A stretch of 64,000 nt of DNA, taken from positions 806,001 to 870,000 of the forward strand of contig NZ_KQ758618.1 of assembly GCF_001457035.1 (NCBI RefSeq), written 5' to 3'. A model generated the notes under the pieces. That model did no database searches, had not been told where the DNA came from, and saw only the letters and a program-made list of their open reading frames with translations. This document shows positions 1 to 7,597 of the stretch, piece by piece. The DNA comes from Fictibacillus enclensis. Lineage in GTDB: Bacteria > Bacillota > Bacilli > Bacillales > Fictibacillaceae. Each line of letters opens with the position of its first letter. The stretch's first letter is position 1. The translations under genes were made by a program, and so were the position numbers.

Positions 1-1464
1 CCAGAGCTTATTGATGCAGTAAAAACGAAAATTGAAAGCGAAAATGTAAATGCAGAAAGTGCCATGGATGAAATCTCCAGCATGTTCATTACCATGTTTG
101 AACAAATGGACAATGAATATATGAAAGAGCGTGCGGCGGATATCCGAGACGTATCTAAACGTGTTCTTGCTCATTTGCTGGGGGTTCAATTCTCATCCCC
201 TGCAAGTATTTCTGAAGAAGTTATTATTATTGCTGAAGATTTAACACCGTCAGATACCGCCCAGCTTAACCGTCAATTTGTTCTCGGTTTTGCAACAGAT
301 ATTGGCGGAAGAACTTCTCATTCCGCTATCATGTCCCGTTCAATGGAAATTCCAGCAGTTGTTGGAACTAAAGTAGTGACCGAGAAAATTCAAAACGGCA
401 CGATTCTTGTGATTGACGGACTTGACGGTGAAGTTATTGTTGACCCAACCGAAGAGGAACTTGCACTTTATAGGAAGAAACAAGATCAATATAAAGAACA
501 AAAAGCAGAGTGGGCGAAGCTTGTTAACGAGCCAACAACGACGACTGATGGCCAGCATGTAGAACTTGCTGCCAACATTGGAACACCTAAGGACGTTCAG
601 GGTGTGCTTGAGAATGGTGCCGAAGGTGTTGGGCTTTACCGAACAGAGTTCTTGTATATGGGCCGTGACCAGCTTCCAACCGAGGAAGAACAGTTTAAGG
701 CGTATAAAGAAGTTCTCGAAAAAATGGAAGGAAAGCCTGTTGTTATCCGTACGTTGGATATCGGCGGTGACAAAGAACTGCCTTATTTGGACCTTCCAAA
801 AGAAATGAATCCGTTTCTTGGTTTCCGTGCCATCCGACTTTGCCTGGAACAGCAGGATATCTTCAGAACACAGCTGAGAGCGTTGCTTCGAGCAAGTGCA
901 TACGGTAATTTGAAGATCATGTTCCCGATGATTGCGACGCTGGTCGAATTCCGCGCAGCCAAGAATGTTCTTCTTGAAGAAAAAGAAAAGCTCGCAAAGG
1001 AAAATATTGATGTTTCTGAAAACATTGAACTTGGAATCATGGTTGAAATTCCATCGACTGCGGTGCTTTCAGACCGTTTTGCCAAAGAAGTAGATTTCTT
1101 CTCTATTGGTACAAACGATCTTATTCAGTACACGATGGCGGCAGACAGAATGAACGAGAGAGTTTCCTATTTGTATCAGCCATACAATCCGGCTATTCTC
1201 CGTTTGATTCAAATGGTCATCAATGCTGCCCACAAAGAAGGTAAATGGGTAGGAATGTGTGGAGAAATGGCAGGAGATCCAATCGCTATTCCGATTCTGC
1301 TCGGTCTTGGACTCGATGAATTCTCCATGAGCGCAACGTCTGTGCTTCCTGCCAGAAGCCAGCTTTCCAAACTTTCCAAATCAGAAGCTGCAAAACATGT
1401 AGATACAATTTTAAACATGGATACTGCTGAAGAAGTTGTAAAGTTTGTGAATGAAAATTTTTAA
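1..1464 (+). CDS. ptsI: Phosphoenolpyruvate-protein phosphotransferase (PTS enzyme I), 5' end missing
   Basis: Cytoplasmic enzyme I of the sugar phosphotransferase system; it takes phosphate from PEP onto a histidine and passes it to HPr. The frame is open from base 1, so the gene begins upstream; 487 of the usual roughly 570 residues are visible. The active-site histidine lies in [12 protein letters not shown] (codon 319-321). The PEP-utilising signature [19 protein letters not shown] and the catalytic cysteine in [10 protein letters not shown] (codon 1258-1260) are intact. A terminator follows at 1483-1516. In B. subtilis ptsI belongs to ptsGHI far from racE, so its position beside murI is unusual. 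ptsH would be expected just outside the window. Confidence 0.97.
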   Translation, partial: PELIDAVKTKIESENVNAESAMDEISSMFITMFEQMDNEYMKERAADIRDVSKRVLAHLLGVQFSSPASISEEVIIIAEDLTPSDTAQLNRQFVLGFATDIGGRTSHSAIMSRSMEIPAVVGTKVVTEKIQNGTILVIDGLDGEVIVDPTEEELALYRKKQDQYKEQKAEWAKLVNEPTTTTDGQHVELAANIGTPKDVQGVLENGAEGVGLYRTEFLYMGRDQLPTEEEQFKAYKEVLEKMEGKPVVIRTLDIGGDKELPYLDLPKEMNPFLGFRAIRLCLEQQDIFRTQLRALLRASAYGNLKIMFPMIATLVEFRAAKNVLLEEKEKLAKENIDVSENIELGIMVEIPSTAVLSDRFAKEVDFFSIGTNDLIQYTMAADRMNERVSYLYQPYNPAILRLIQMVINAAHKEGKWVGMCGEMAGDPIAIPILLGLGLDEFSMSATSVLPARSQLSKLSKSEAAKHVDTILNMDTAEEVVKFVNENF

Positions 1465-1482
1465 TGGCAAGTGAATGATAAG

Positions 1483-1516
1483 AGCTGGTCCTTTTGTAAA
1501 GGATCGGCTTTTCTTT
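1483..1516 (+). terminator. Rho-independent terminator of ptsI
   Basis: A 12-bp stem (1483-1494 with 1498-1509, including two G-U pairs) with a 3-nt loop is followed by a T-rich tract. It lies 19 bases after the ptsI stop codon. Confidence 0.8.
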
Positions 1517-1517
1517 G

Positions 1518-1546
1518 TTGACAACGATGAATTTTTCTTTTATCCT
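1518..1546 (+). promoter_or_regulatory. Candidate SigA promoter for murI
   Basis: TTGACA at 1518-1523, a 17-bp spacer and TATCCT at 1541-1546, directly after the ptsI terminator and upstream of murI. The -35 is perfect and the -10 matches four of six positions. A short hairpin (ATCCTT/AAGGAT) overlaps the -10, so the assignment is tentative. Confidence 0.45.
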
Positions 1547-1672
1547 TTTTAAGGATTTTGTGTTGAACTGGTGGATGTTTGGATGCAGCAGTGAAGATGG
1601 AAGAGATAACCATTTTTCGAAGCTGGAGCATACAACATGAATAGACACCGGAAGAAAGAAGAGGCGGAAAAA

Positions 1673-2479
1673 ATGGATAAACCAATAGGTGTAATTGACT
1701 CGGGTGTCGGCGGATTGACTGTGGCAAGAGAGATCATGCGGCAGCTGCCAAAAGAAGAAATCTATTACGTGGGAGATACAGCCCGCTGCCCTTATGGCCC
1801 GCGGCCAATGGACGAAGTCAGAACCTATACATTGGAAATGATTGAATTCCTTCTGAGCAAGGAGATAAAAATGCTGGTTATTGCCTGCAATACGGCAACG
1901 GCAGCGATATTGGAAGAAGTGAAAGAAAAGCTGAGCATCCCTGTTATTGGGGTGATTAATCCCGGCGCACGCACGGCCCTTAAAGTGACAAAAAATGGTC
2001 AGGTGGGCGTTATTGGCACCTTAGGGACTATTAAAAGCCACGCCTATGAAAATGCGTTAAAAGGCATCAAAGGGGACATTACAGTCCACAGTCTGGCTTG
2101 CCCCCCATTTGTGCCATTGGTTGAAAAGGGAGAGCTTGACGGGGAAGAAACGGTACATGTCGTATCCGAAGTGCTTCAGGAATTAAAAGATAAACCGATC
2201 GACACCGTGATTCTCGGCTGCACGCACTACCCTTTGCTGCGCCCTGTCATTCAGCGTGTCATGGGAGATGGCATTAAACTCATCTGCTCCGGTGCTGAAA
2301 CAGCAAGGGAAGTGTCAGCAATCCTCGATCACAGCGGTCTTTTGTACAAGGGGGACCGGATGCCTGAGCATGAATTTTTCTCCACTTCCGATAACGGTCA
2401 TTTTCTTGAGATCGCCAACCATTGGATGGAACAAAAAATCGAACAAGTACACTTTATTACCCTTGGGCAAAACGGATAA
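1673..2479 (+). CDS. murI: Glutamate racemase
   Basis: Converts L-glutamate to D-glutamate for peptidoglycan precursors in the cytoplasm. The 268-residue product begins [17 protein letters not shown], and carries both catalytic cysteines: C72 in VIACNTATA and C183 in LGCTHYPLL. An in-frame ATG 36 bases upstream lacks a ribosome site; the chosen ATG follows GAGGCGGA at 1661-1668, and family members begin at this point. It precedes gerM, rph and ysnA, the racE-gerM-rph order of B. subtilis, so it is the racE orthologue. The stop codon lies in the loop of the terminator at 2467-2498. Confidence 0.97.
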   Translation: MDKPIGVIDSGVGGLTVAREIMRQLPKEEIYYVGDTARCPYGPRPMDEVRTYTLEMIEFLLSKEIKMLVIACNTATAAILEEVKEKLSIPVIGVINPGARTALKVTKNGQVGVIGTLGTIKSHAYENALKGIKGDITVHSLACPPFVPLVEKGELDGEETVHVVSEVLQELKDKPIDTVILGCTHYPLLRPVIQRVMGDGIKLICSGAETAREVSAILDHSGLLYKGDRMPEHEFFSTSDNGHFLEIANHWMEQKIEQVHFITLGQNG

Positions 2480-2498
2480 CCGTTTTGCTTTTTTTTTC
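2467..2498 (+). terminator. Terminator overlapping the murI stop codon
   Basis: A perfect 9-bp stem, GCAAAACGG (2467-2475) with CCGTTTTGC (2480-2488), has the loop ATAA and then nine Ts. The murI TAA forms most of the loop, so coding and termination sequence are shared. Confidence 0.9.
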
Positions 2499-2568
2499 TC
2501 AACATAGTGGTCTAAACAGGGGGACAGCCCGTATAAATAGTAGTACAACCACTTGGGGAGGGAAAAGT

Positions 2569-3618
2569 ATGTACAAAAGGTTCAAAATAGGAGCGCCGCT
2601 TTTTCTGCTGTCAGCTTCCTTATTGATGGCGGGATGTGGAATGGGAGGAAATAAAGCAGATAATGAGGTCGATCCTCCGAAAGTGAATTATGTGAAAGAA
2701 GGAAAATCTCTTGATGCAGAGACAACGGCAAAGGCGAACAAAAACGCTGTAAAACGCCAGCTGTTTTTGCTCGACAGCAATGGTTTGGTGGTGCCTCAGA
2801 TGCTGAATCTGCCAAAGACAGGAACCGCCGCGAAACAGGTGCTCGAATATCTGGTTAAGGACGGGCCGGTCTCCAATATACTGCCCAACGGTTTTCAAGC
2901 TGTTCTTCCCCCTGACACCCAGGTGCTCGATGTCGCTGTCAGCAAGGATGGCACGGCGACAGCCAATTTTTCGAAAGAGTTTATGGATTACAGAGGGCAG
3001 GATGAGCAAAAGCTTCTTCAAGCGATTACCTTTACTCTCACACAATTTGACAATATCAAAAACGTAAAAATACAAATAGACGGCAAGGATCAAAAAGTAA
3101 TGCCGGTTAATCACACCCCCATCAATGATGGAATCAGCCGGGCGGATGGAATCAACATCGAAAACGGGGATGTTGTGGATATGACAGGCAGTGACACGGC
3201 AACACTCTACTTTGTTGCCCAAAATGATTCTCAAACCTACTATGTGCCGGTGACACGCCGGGTGGCCAAAAATGACTCAGACCCAATCAGTGCAGCAATC
3301 CATGAACTGGTTCAGGGGCCGGGTGAGCAGAGCAGACTGCTAACTGGTATGAGAAATGATGTAAAATTGCTGGATCCGCCAGTATTGAAACATGGAGTCG
3401 CCACCTTAAACTTCAATAAAGCCATTCTTGAAAACAAATCGGAACATACCATTGATGACACAGTGCTCCAATCCATCGTCTTATCATTGACCGAGCTGAA
3501 TGGAGTGAAAAAAGTAGCGATACAGGTAGACGGCAAAGCAAAATTGAAAAATGAAGAGGGGAAATCCATTACTGCTCCTGTTTCCCGTCCTGAAATGGTG
3601 AACACCGGAGAATTTTAA
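2569..3618 (+). CDS. gerM: Spore germination lipoprotein GerM
   Basis: Sporulation and germination lipoprotein of 349 residues. A signal peptide ends in the lipobox LLMAGC (C23), so the mature protein is probably anchored to the outer face of the membrane. Two copies of the GerMN domain follow: one from about residue 65 (QLFLLDSNG, then LPKTGTAAKQVLEYLV) and one from about residue 210 (ATLYFVAQN, then AAIHELVQGP). The frame stays open upstream, but GGGGAGGG at 2555-2562 sets the ATG at 2569. It lies between murI and rph as in B. subtilis. A terminator follows. In B. subtilis gerM is mother-cell expressed; no clear SigE promoter was identified here. Confidence 0.95.
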   Translation: MYKRFKIGAPLFLLSASLLMAGCGMGGNKADNEVDPPKVNYVKEGKSLDAETTAKANKNAVKRQLFLLDSNGLVVPQMLNLPKTGTAAKQVLEYLVKDGPVSNILPNGFQAVLPPDTQVLDVAVSKDGTATANFSKEFMDYRGQDEQKLLQAITFTLTQFDNIKNVKIQIDGKDQKVMPVNHTPINDGISRADGINIENGDVVDMTGSDTATLYFVAQNDSQTYYVPVTRRVAKNDSDPISAAIHELVQGPGEQSRLLTGMRNDVKLLDPPVLKHGVATLNFNKAILENKSEHTIDDTVLQSIVLSLTELNGVKKVAIQVDGKAKLKNEEGKSITAPVSRPEMVNTGEF

Positions 3619-3642
3619 CGAAAGATAAACTTGTGGTAGGAT

Positions 3643-3674
3643 AAAAGAGACGGCTTCTTGCCTTCTCTTTTTTG
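3643..3674 (+). terminator. Terminator after gerM
   Basis: AAAAGAGA at 3643-3650 pairs with TCTCTTTT at 3664-3671, and the inner stem GGC/GCC closes a TTCTT loop. The T-rich right arm serves as the tail. Confidence 0.8.
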
Positions 3675-3740
3675 TTCACGAAATTTTCGGAAATCGTTTT
3701 AAGAGAGCAGGAAGCGAGCAGGAACATCGGGAGGATTATA

Positions 3741-4496
3741 ATGAGAAATGACGGCAGGTCAAACGATGAACTCAGATTCGTCAGAATGGAAAAAGACTAC
3801 ATAAAGCATGCGGAAGGATCAGTTTTAGTTACCGTTGGGGATACAAAAGTCATTTGTACAGCAAGTATAGAAGACAGGGTCCCGCATTTTATGAGAAACC
3901 AGGGCAAAGGCTGGATAACGGCTGAATACTCCATGCTTCCAAGGGCAACAGAGCAACGGACAGTGCGGGAAGCAAGCAGGGGAAAGGTGACAGGCAGGAC
4001 GATGGAAATCCAGCGTTTAATCGGCAGGGCACTTCGTTCGGTTGTGGATTTACCTAAAATGGGCGAGCGGACACTCTGGATCGATTGTGATGTCATTCAG
4101 GCAGACGGTGGCACACGTACGGCATCCATAACAGGAGCCTTTGTGGCCATGGTTCTGGCTTTCGTCGGGCTGATCGAAGCCAAGACGATCAAAAAGATGC
4201 CAGTGAAAGATTTTCTGGCTGCAACTTCTGTGGGTATTGACAACTCGGAGGGTCCTATTTTGGATTTAAATTATGCAGAAGACGCCAACGCAAATGTGGA
4301 TATGAACATTGTGATGACAGGAAGCGGGGAGTTTGTGGAGCTTCAGGGAACCGGAGAAGAAGCGACATTCTCTTATGCAGAGCTTCAGTCTCTGCTGAAG
4401 CTTGGATCAAAAGGTGTTGGTGAGTTGATTGAATTACAGAAGGAAGTCCTCGGTGAATGGGCGAAACTTATAAATGAAGCGGAGGATGAAAAATGA
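3741..4496 (+). CDS. rph: Ribonuclease PH
   Basis: Phosphorolytic 3'-5' exoribonuclease that trims tRNA 3' ends. The 251-residue product begins [12 protein letters not shown], the standard N-terminus, and has the family blocks [12 protein letters not shown], the arginine-rich [19 protein letters not shown], and [19 protein letters not shown] with the phosphate-binding region. The start at 3741 follows GGGAGG at 3730-3735; an open frame further upstream has no ribosome site. Its last four bases overlap the next gene (ATGA), so the two are translationally coupled. Confidence 0.97.
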   Translation: MRNDGRSNDELRFVRMEKDYIKHAEGSVLVTVGDTKVICTASIEDRVPHFMRNQGKGWITAEYSMLPRATEQRTVREASRGKVTGRTMEIQRLIGRALRSVVDLPKMGERTLWIDCDVIQADGGTRTASITGAFVAMVLAFVGLIEAKTIKKMPVKDFLAATSVGIDNSEGPILDLNYAEDANANVDMNIVMTGSGEFVELQGTGEEATFSYAELQSLLKLGSKGVGELIELQKEVLGEWAKLINEAEDEK

Positions 4497-5083
4497 AAGT
4501 TCTGATTGCTACAAAAAATGCTGGGAAAGTAAAAGAGTTTCAATTCATGTTTGCCGAAATGGGTGTTGAAGTTTCCTCTTTACTCGATGTGGAAAACGCG
4601 CCAGATGTAGAGGAAACAGGAACCACTTTTGCGGAAAACGCCCGGCTGAAGGCAGAAGAAATTGCAAATTTATATCATTTGCCGGTAATCTCGGATGATT
4701 CCGGTCTTGTTATTGATGCACTCGGTGGAAGACCTGGTGTTTTTTCAGCCCGGTATGCGGGAATAGAGAAAGACGATGAAAAAAATATGGACAAGGTACT
4801 GGATGAAATGCGCAGCGTTCCGGAAGAGGAGCGGACCGCTCGATTTGTTTGTACATTGGCCATCGCCAGGCCGGGTAAGGAAACCGTGATTGTTGAAGGT
4901 CATTGTGAAGGCAGCATTGCTTATAAAAAAACAGGAAGCCATGGGTTCGGCTATGATCCGATTTTTCTCGTTCAGGGAATATCGAAAACGATGGCCGAGC
5001 TTACAAAAGAGGAAAAAAATCAAATCAGCCATCGTGCGAAAGCATTGGCCGAACTGAAAGACCAGATGCATCTGCTGTTTTAG
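4493..5083 (+). CDS. rdgB: XTP/dITP pyrophosphatase (Ham1/RdgB family)
   Basis: House-cleaning enzyme that hydrolyses non-canonical purine triphosphates (XTP, dITP) to monophosphates. It has 196 residues; the N-terminal [10 protein letters not shown] binds nucleotide, [23 protein letters not shown] (about residues 68-90) holds the catalytic aspartate and metal-binding region, and [10 protein letters not shown] with SHRAKAL completes the family signature. It overlaps rph by 4 bp (ATGA) and is followed after 13 bases by the phosphoesterase gene. The locus is equivalent to B. subtilis ysnA. Confidence 0.96.
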   Translation: MKVLIATKNAGKVKEFQFMFAEMGVEVSSLLDVENAPDVEETGTTFAENARLKAEEIANLYHLPVISDDSGLVIDALGGRPGVFSARYAGIEKDDEKNMDKVLDEMRSVPEEERTARFVCTLAIARPGKETVIVEGHCEGSIAYKKTGSHGFGYDPIFLVQGISKTMAELTKEEKNQISHRAKALAELKDQMHLLF

Positions 5084-5096
5084 GAGGTAGCCAACC

Positions 5097-5612
5097 GTGA
5101 AAGTGTTAATTGTGAGTGACAGCCATGGATACAAAAAAGAACTCGAACTGATAAAGGAACGGCACCGTCATGAAGTCGAGGGTATGATACATTGCGGAGA
5201 TTCGGAACTGACGTCTGATTCACCAGAATTGAAAGACTTTGTGGTTGTGAAGGGGAATATGGATTATGCTGCACCGGATCTTCCCACAGAAGTCATCGAA
5301 TTGATCGGTGATACCGTATTTTATGTCACACATGGTCATTTAATGGATGTGAAAATGTCGCTGGTGTCCCTGACATACCGCACTGAAGAAACCGGTGCCA
5401 AAATCGCGTGTTTCGGGCATTCCCATACTGCTCATTGCTTTGAGCAAAACGGGCATGTTTATATCAACCCTGGCAGCATCAGAATGCCAAGGGAGCGTTT
5501 TGAGAAAACATATGCAATTTGCGAAGTACATGGAAGCTCAGTCACCGTCTCGTATCTGGATCTTGAAGGACAAGAAGTAAGAGACCTTAGAAGAGAATTT
5601 CAAATAAGCTGA
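5097..5612 (+). CDS. ysnB: YfcE/MJ0936-type metallophosphoesterase
   Basis: Small cytoplasmic calcineurin-like phosphoesterase of 171 residues. The dimetal ligands are visible in order: DSHG (residues 8-11), HCGDSE, GNMDY, THGH, and GHSHT followed by NPGS. It starts at GTG 5097 after GGAGGT at 5083-5088. It is the third gene of the rph-ysnA-ysnB unit, as in B. subtilis. The physiological substrate is unknown; YfcE relatives are phosphodiesterases in vitro. No convincing terminator follows; the dispersed repeat begins 41 bases on. Confidence 0.93.
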   Translation: MKVLIVSDSHGYKKELELIKERHRHEVEGMIHCGDSELTSDSPELKDFVVVKGNMDYAAPDLPTEVIELIGDTVFYVTHGHLMDVKMSLVSLTYRTEETGAKIACFGHSHTAHCFEQNGHVYINPGSIRMPRERFEKTYAICEVHGSSVTVSYLDLEGQEVRDLRREFQIS

Positions 5613-5653
5613 GAATCTTTTCTGAAAAACTTGATTAGATAACGCCATTGCGA

Positions 5654-5905
5654 AGTTGATTGTAGTGAAAGGTACAAGATCCTCGAAAATGAAATACACA
5701 TTTTCTTGTTGCGATGTAATGCTGAGGAAGCATTCCTTATCCTGCGGAAGTAGCGTGACAGGTGAGGCTAATTAGGCGTAAACGCCGGCAAAGTAGGCGT
5801 TTACGCCGGTAAAGTAGGCGTTTACACCGGCAAAGTAGGCGTTTACGCCGGTAAGGCTCACCGCACACCCCGCGGATAGCGGGCGTCCTGAACCGGAAAT
5901 CAACT
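5654..5905 (+). repeat. Structured dispersed repeat, copy 1, with four 21-bp tandem units
   Basis: The element is bounded by the inverted octamers AGTTGATT (5654-5661) and AATCAACT (5898-5905). Its core is four tandem 21-bp units at 5773-5793, 5794-5814, 5815-5835 and 5836-5856, each holding a short palindrome such as GGCGTTTACGCC and then GGYAARG. A relative lies at 33997-34147 with the same ends, the shared left block (AGTTGATTGTAGTGAAAGG), and core hairpins of different sequence but the same pairing. About 55 bases after CCTCG in the left part have no counterpart in copy 2. It lies between ysnB and tRNA-Gly. Function is unknown; strand is arbitrary. Confidence 0.8.
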
Positions 5906-5971
5906 GCTTCCCGCTCCAGTGTTCGAAAATAGTATAATAAATGGATATAGCTTTTTTCTCCTGAAAACTTG

Positions 5972-6000
5972 TTGACATATTTAACAGGGTATAGTATATT
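5972..6000 (+). promoter_or_regulatory. SigA promoter of the tRNA-Gly/tRNA-Arg unit
   Basis: TTGACA at 5972-5977, a 17-bp spacer and TATATT at 5995-6000, 39 bases before tRNA-Gly. The near-consensus sequence fits a strong stable-RNA promoter. Confidence 0.8.
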
Positions 6001-6039
6001 TACTTATGTCGCTGATGCAGTGGCATCCTAATCAAACAT

Positions 6040-6113
6040 GCGGGTGTAGTTTAGTGGTAAAACAAGAGCCTTCCAAGCTCTGGTCGTGAGTTCGATTCTC
6101 ATCACCCGCTCCA
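6040..6113 (+). tRNA. tRNA-Gly (anticodon UCC)
   Basis: Complete 74-nt cloverleaf. Acceptor arms GCGGGTG and CACCCGC, D-loop region TAGTTTAGTGGTAAAA, anticodon loop CTTCCAA with anticodon TCC, and T-loop GTTCGATTC. The CCA end is encoded. It reads GGA and other Gly codons. Confidence 0.96.
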
Positions 6114-6291
6114 TTTGCTATTTCTCACGTTGCAATGGAAATGAAAAGGCAAGACTTTTTTTACGGAACAGGAAAAGTCAATTAGTGATTGATCATACGT
6201 TTTCCCCGAGGAAAACAAACCTGTGTGCCCGCAGCGCTTTGCAGTAGCATGAAGTTGCACTGCTAGGCGGAAAGGGCTCTAAAATACATAT

Positions 6292-6368
6292 GTCCCAGTA
6301 GCTCAGCCGGATAGAGCATACGCCTTCTAAGCGTACGGTCGGGAGTTCGAATCTCTCCTGGGACGCCA
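6292..6368 (+). tRNA. tRNA-Arg (anticodon UCU)
   Basis: Complete 77-nt cloverleaf. Acceptor arms GTCCCAG and CTGGGAC, D-loop with CAGCCGGATAGAGC, anticodon loop CTTCTAA with anticodon TCT, and T-loop GTTCGAATC. The CCA end is encoded. It reads AGA/AGG. It lies 178 bases after tRNA-Gly, probably on the same transcript; the spacer holds no gene. Confidence 0.96.
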
Positions 6369-6384
6369 CTTTACTTACATATTC

Positions 6385-6418
6385 AAGACACCTTTTATTG
6401 AAAGGGTGTCTTTTTTTT
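6385..6418 (+). terminator. Terminator of the tRNA unit
   Basis: Stem AAGACACCTTTT (6385-6396) with AAAGGGTGTCTT (6401-6412), a 4-nt loop, then a run of eight Ts. Confidence 0.9.
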
Positions 6419-6445
6419 GTGATTTTCTAATTAATCGGCTCAATT

Positions 6446-6459
6446 TGTAAGCGCTTCAA
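6446..6459 (+). promoter_or_regulatory. Catabolite-responsive element (cre), distal copy
   Basis: TGTAAGCGCTTCAA matches 12 of 14 positions of the CcpA palindrome TGTAAGCGCTTACA. It lies about 110 bases upstream of the ilvE promoter. CcpA activates ilv-leu through an upstream cre in B. subtilis; a role here is inferred. Confidence 0.6.
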
Positions 6460-6509
6460 AAATGTTTACAAATGAGGCGTTTAAGACTCGATTTCTTGTA
6501 CAGCAATAA

Positions 6510-6523
6510 TGTAAGCGTATACA
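6510..6523 (+). promoter_or_regulatory. cre-like site, proximal copy
   Basis: TGTAAGCGTATACA matches 12 of 14 positions of the same CcpA palindrome and lies 64 bp downstream of the distal copy, 47 bases before the ilvE -35 box. Confidence 0.55.
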
Positions 6524-6569
6524 TAAAATTAGAATAAACAGAAAAATTACATTTTTTTAAAAAATGTGG

Positions 6570-6598
6570 TTGACCTGCGTCCAAAAGGGGCGTAACAT
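6570..6598 (+). promoter_or_regulatory. SigA promoter of ilvE-ilvD
   Basis: TTGACC at 6570-6575, a 17-bp spacer and TAACAT at 6593-6598. It would start transcription near 6605, giving a leader of about 60 nt ahead of the ilvE ATG. Confidence 0.65.
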
Positions 6599-6665
6599 AA
6601 TCAACAATTATCAGATTAAATTAAAAAATTCGAACAATTACTACTAAAGGAAAAGGAGGATCACG

Positions 6666-7571
6666 ATGTTAGAGCAATGGGTTTATGTAGACGGTGAATT
6701 TGTCTTAAAAGAAGATGCCAAGATCTCTGTTTATGACCATGGTTTTTTATATGGAGATGGGGTGTTCGAAGGCATTCGCGTCTACAACGGAAATGTTTAT
6801 CGGCTAGATGAACATCTGCAGCGTCTTTACGAATCGGCTCAGTCCATCATGTTAACTATTCCATACACGAAAGAGGAGCTGACCCAAATTATTGTTGAGA
6901 CGCTCCAAAAAAACCAATATCGTGATGCCTACATTCGCTTAGTGATATCACGGGGAAGGGGAAACCTTGGACTTGACCCGTTTACTTGTGAAAAGCCGGG
7001 AGTTATTGTCATTGCAGAACAGCTAGCTCTTTTCCCAAAAAAACTTTATGAAACGGGAATTGAAATTGTGACAGTAGCGAGCCGGCGGAATAGAGCAGAC
7101 GTGCTTAGCCCGAAAGTAAAATCACTGAACTATTTGAACAATATTCTCGTGAAAATTGAAGCCAATTTGGCCGGTGTAAGCGAAGCCTTGATGCTGAATG
7201 ACCAAGGCTATGTGGCTGAAGGCTCTGCAGATAATGTTTTCATCGTTAAAGGAAACAGCATAAAAACACCTCCGGGTTATCTGGGGGCTCTCGAAGGTAT
7301 CACAAGAAATGCCATCGTGGAAATTGCCGCCGAGCTCGGCTATAACGTCTCTGAAGAACCGTTTACACGGCACGATGTCTATGTGGCTGATGAAGTGTTC
7401 CTTACAGGGACGGCTGCTGAAGTCATTGCTGTCATTAAGGTGGACGGAAGAGTAATCGGAGAAGGCGTTCCAGGAAAACACACCAATATCCTTTTGGAAG
7501 CTTTCAGAAAAAGAGTGGTTGAAGAAGGAGTCAAGGTTTATTCCAAATCAACCAACGTACAGGCAGGATAA
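6666..7571 (+). CDS. ilvE: Branched-chain amino-acid aminotransferase (class IV, short form)
   Basis: PLP enzyme that moves the amino group between glutamate and the 2-oxo acids of valine, leucine and isoleucine. The 301-residue length and DHGFLYGDGVFEGIRVY (24-40), the PLP lysine K152 in SPKVKSLNYLNN, and EGSADNVFIV place it in the fold-type IV, E. coli IlvE-like group rather than the 360-residue YbgE/YwaA type of B. subtilis. It starts at ATG 6666 after AAAGGAGGA. It is the first gene of the ilv block and runs with ilvD 26 bases on. A D-amino-acid transaminase specificity is possible but less likely in this context. Confidence 0.93.
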   Translation: MLEQWVYVDGEFVLKEDAKISVYDHGFLYGDGVFEGIRVYNGNVYRLDEHLQRLYESAQSIMLTIPYTKEELTQIIVETLQKNQYRDAYIRLVISRGRGNLGLDPFTCEKPGVIVIAEQLALFPKKLYETGIEIVTVASRRNRADVLSPKVKSLNYLNNILVKIEANLAGVSEALMLNDQGYVAEGSADNVFIVKGNSIKTPPGYLGALEGITRNAIVEIAAELGYNVSEEPFTRHDVYVADEVFLTGTAAEVIAVIKVDGRVIGEGVPGKHTNILLEAFRKRVVEEGVKVYSKSTNVQAG

Positions 7572-7597
7572 TCAATTTGTAACAGGAGATGTCGTAT

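Noticed and set aside
5773-5856. Four regular short repeats resembling a CRISPR array
   Set aside because: Units are contiguous, with no unique spacers, and no cas genes are present.
5772-5978. Minus-strand 68-codon frame with heptad-like GVNAYFA repeats
   Set aside because: The repeat period is 21 bp, so the frame stays open by arithmetic; no ribosome site, and it lies within the structured repeat.
6533-6547. CodY-box-like sequence upstream of ilvE
   Set aside because: At least four mismatches to AATTTTCWGAAAATT in AT-rich sequence; not distinguishable from chance.
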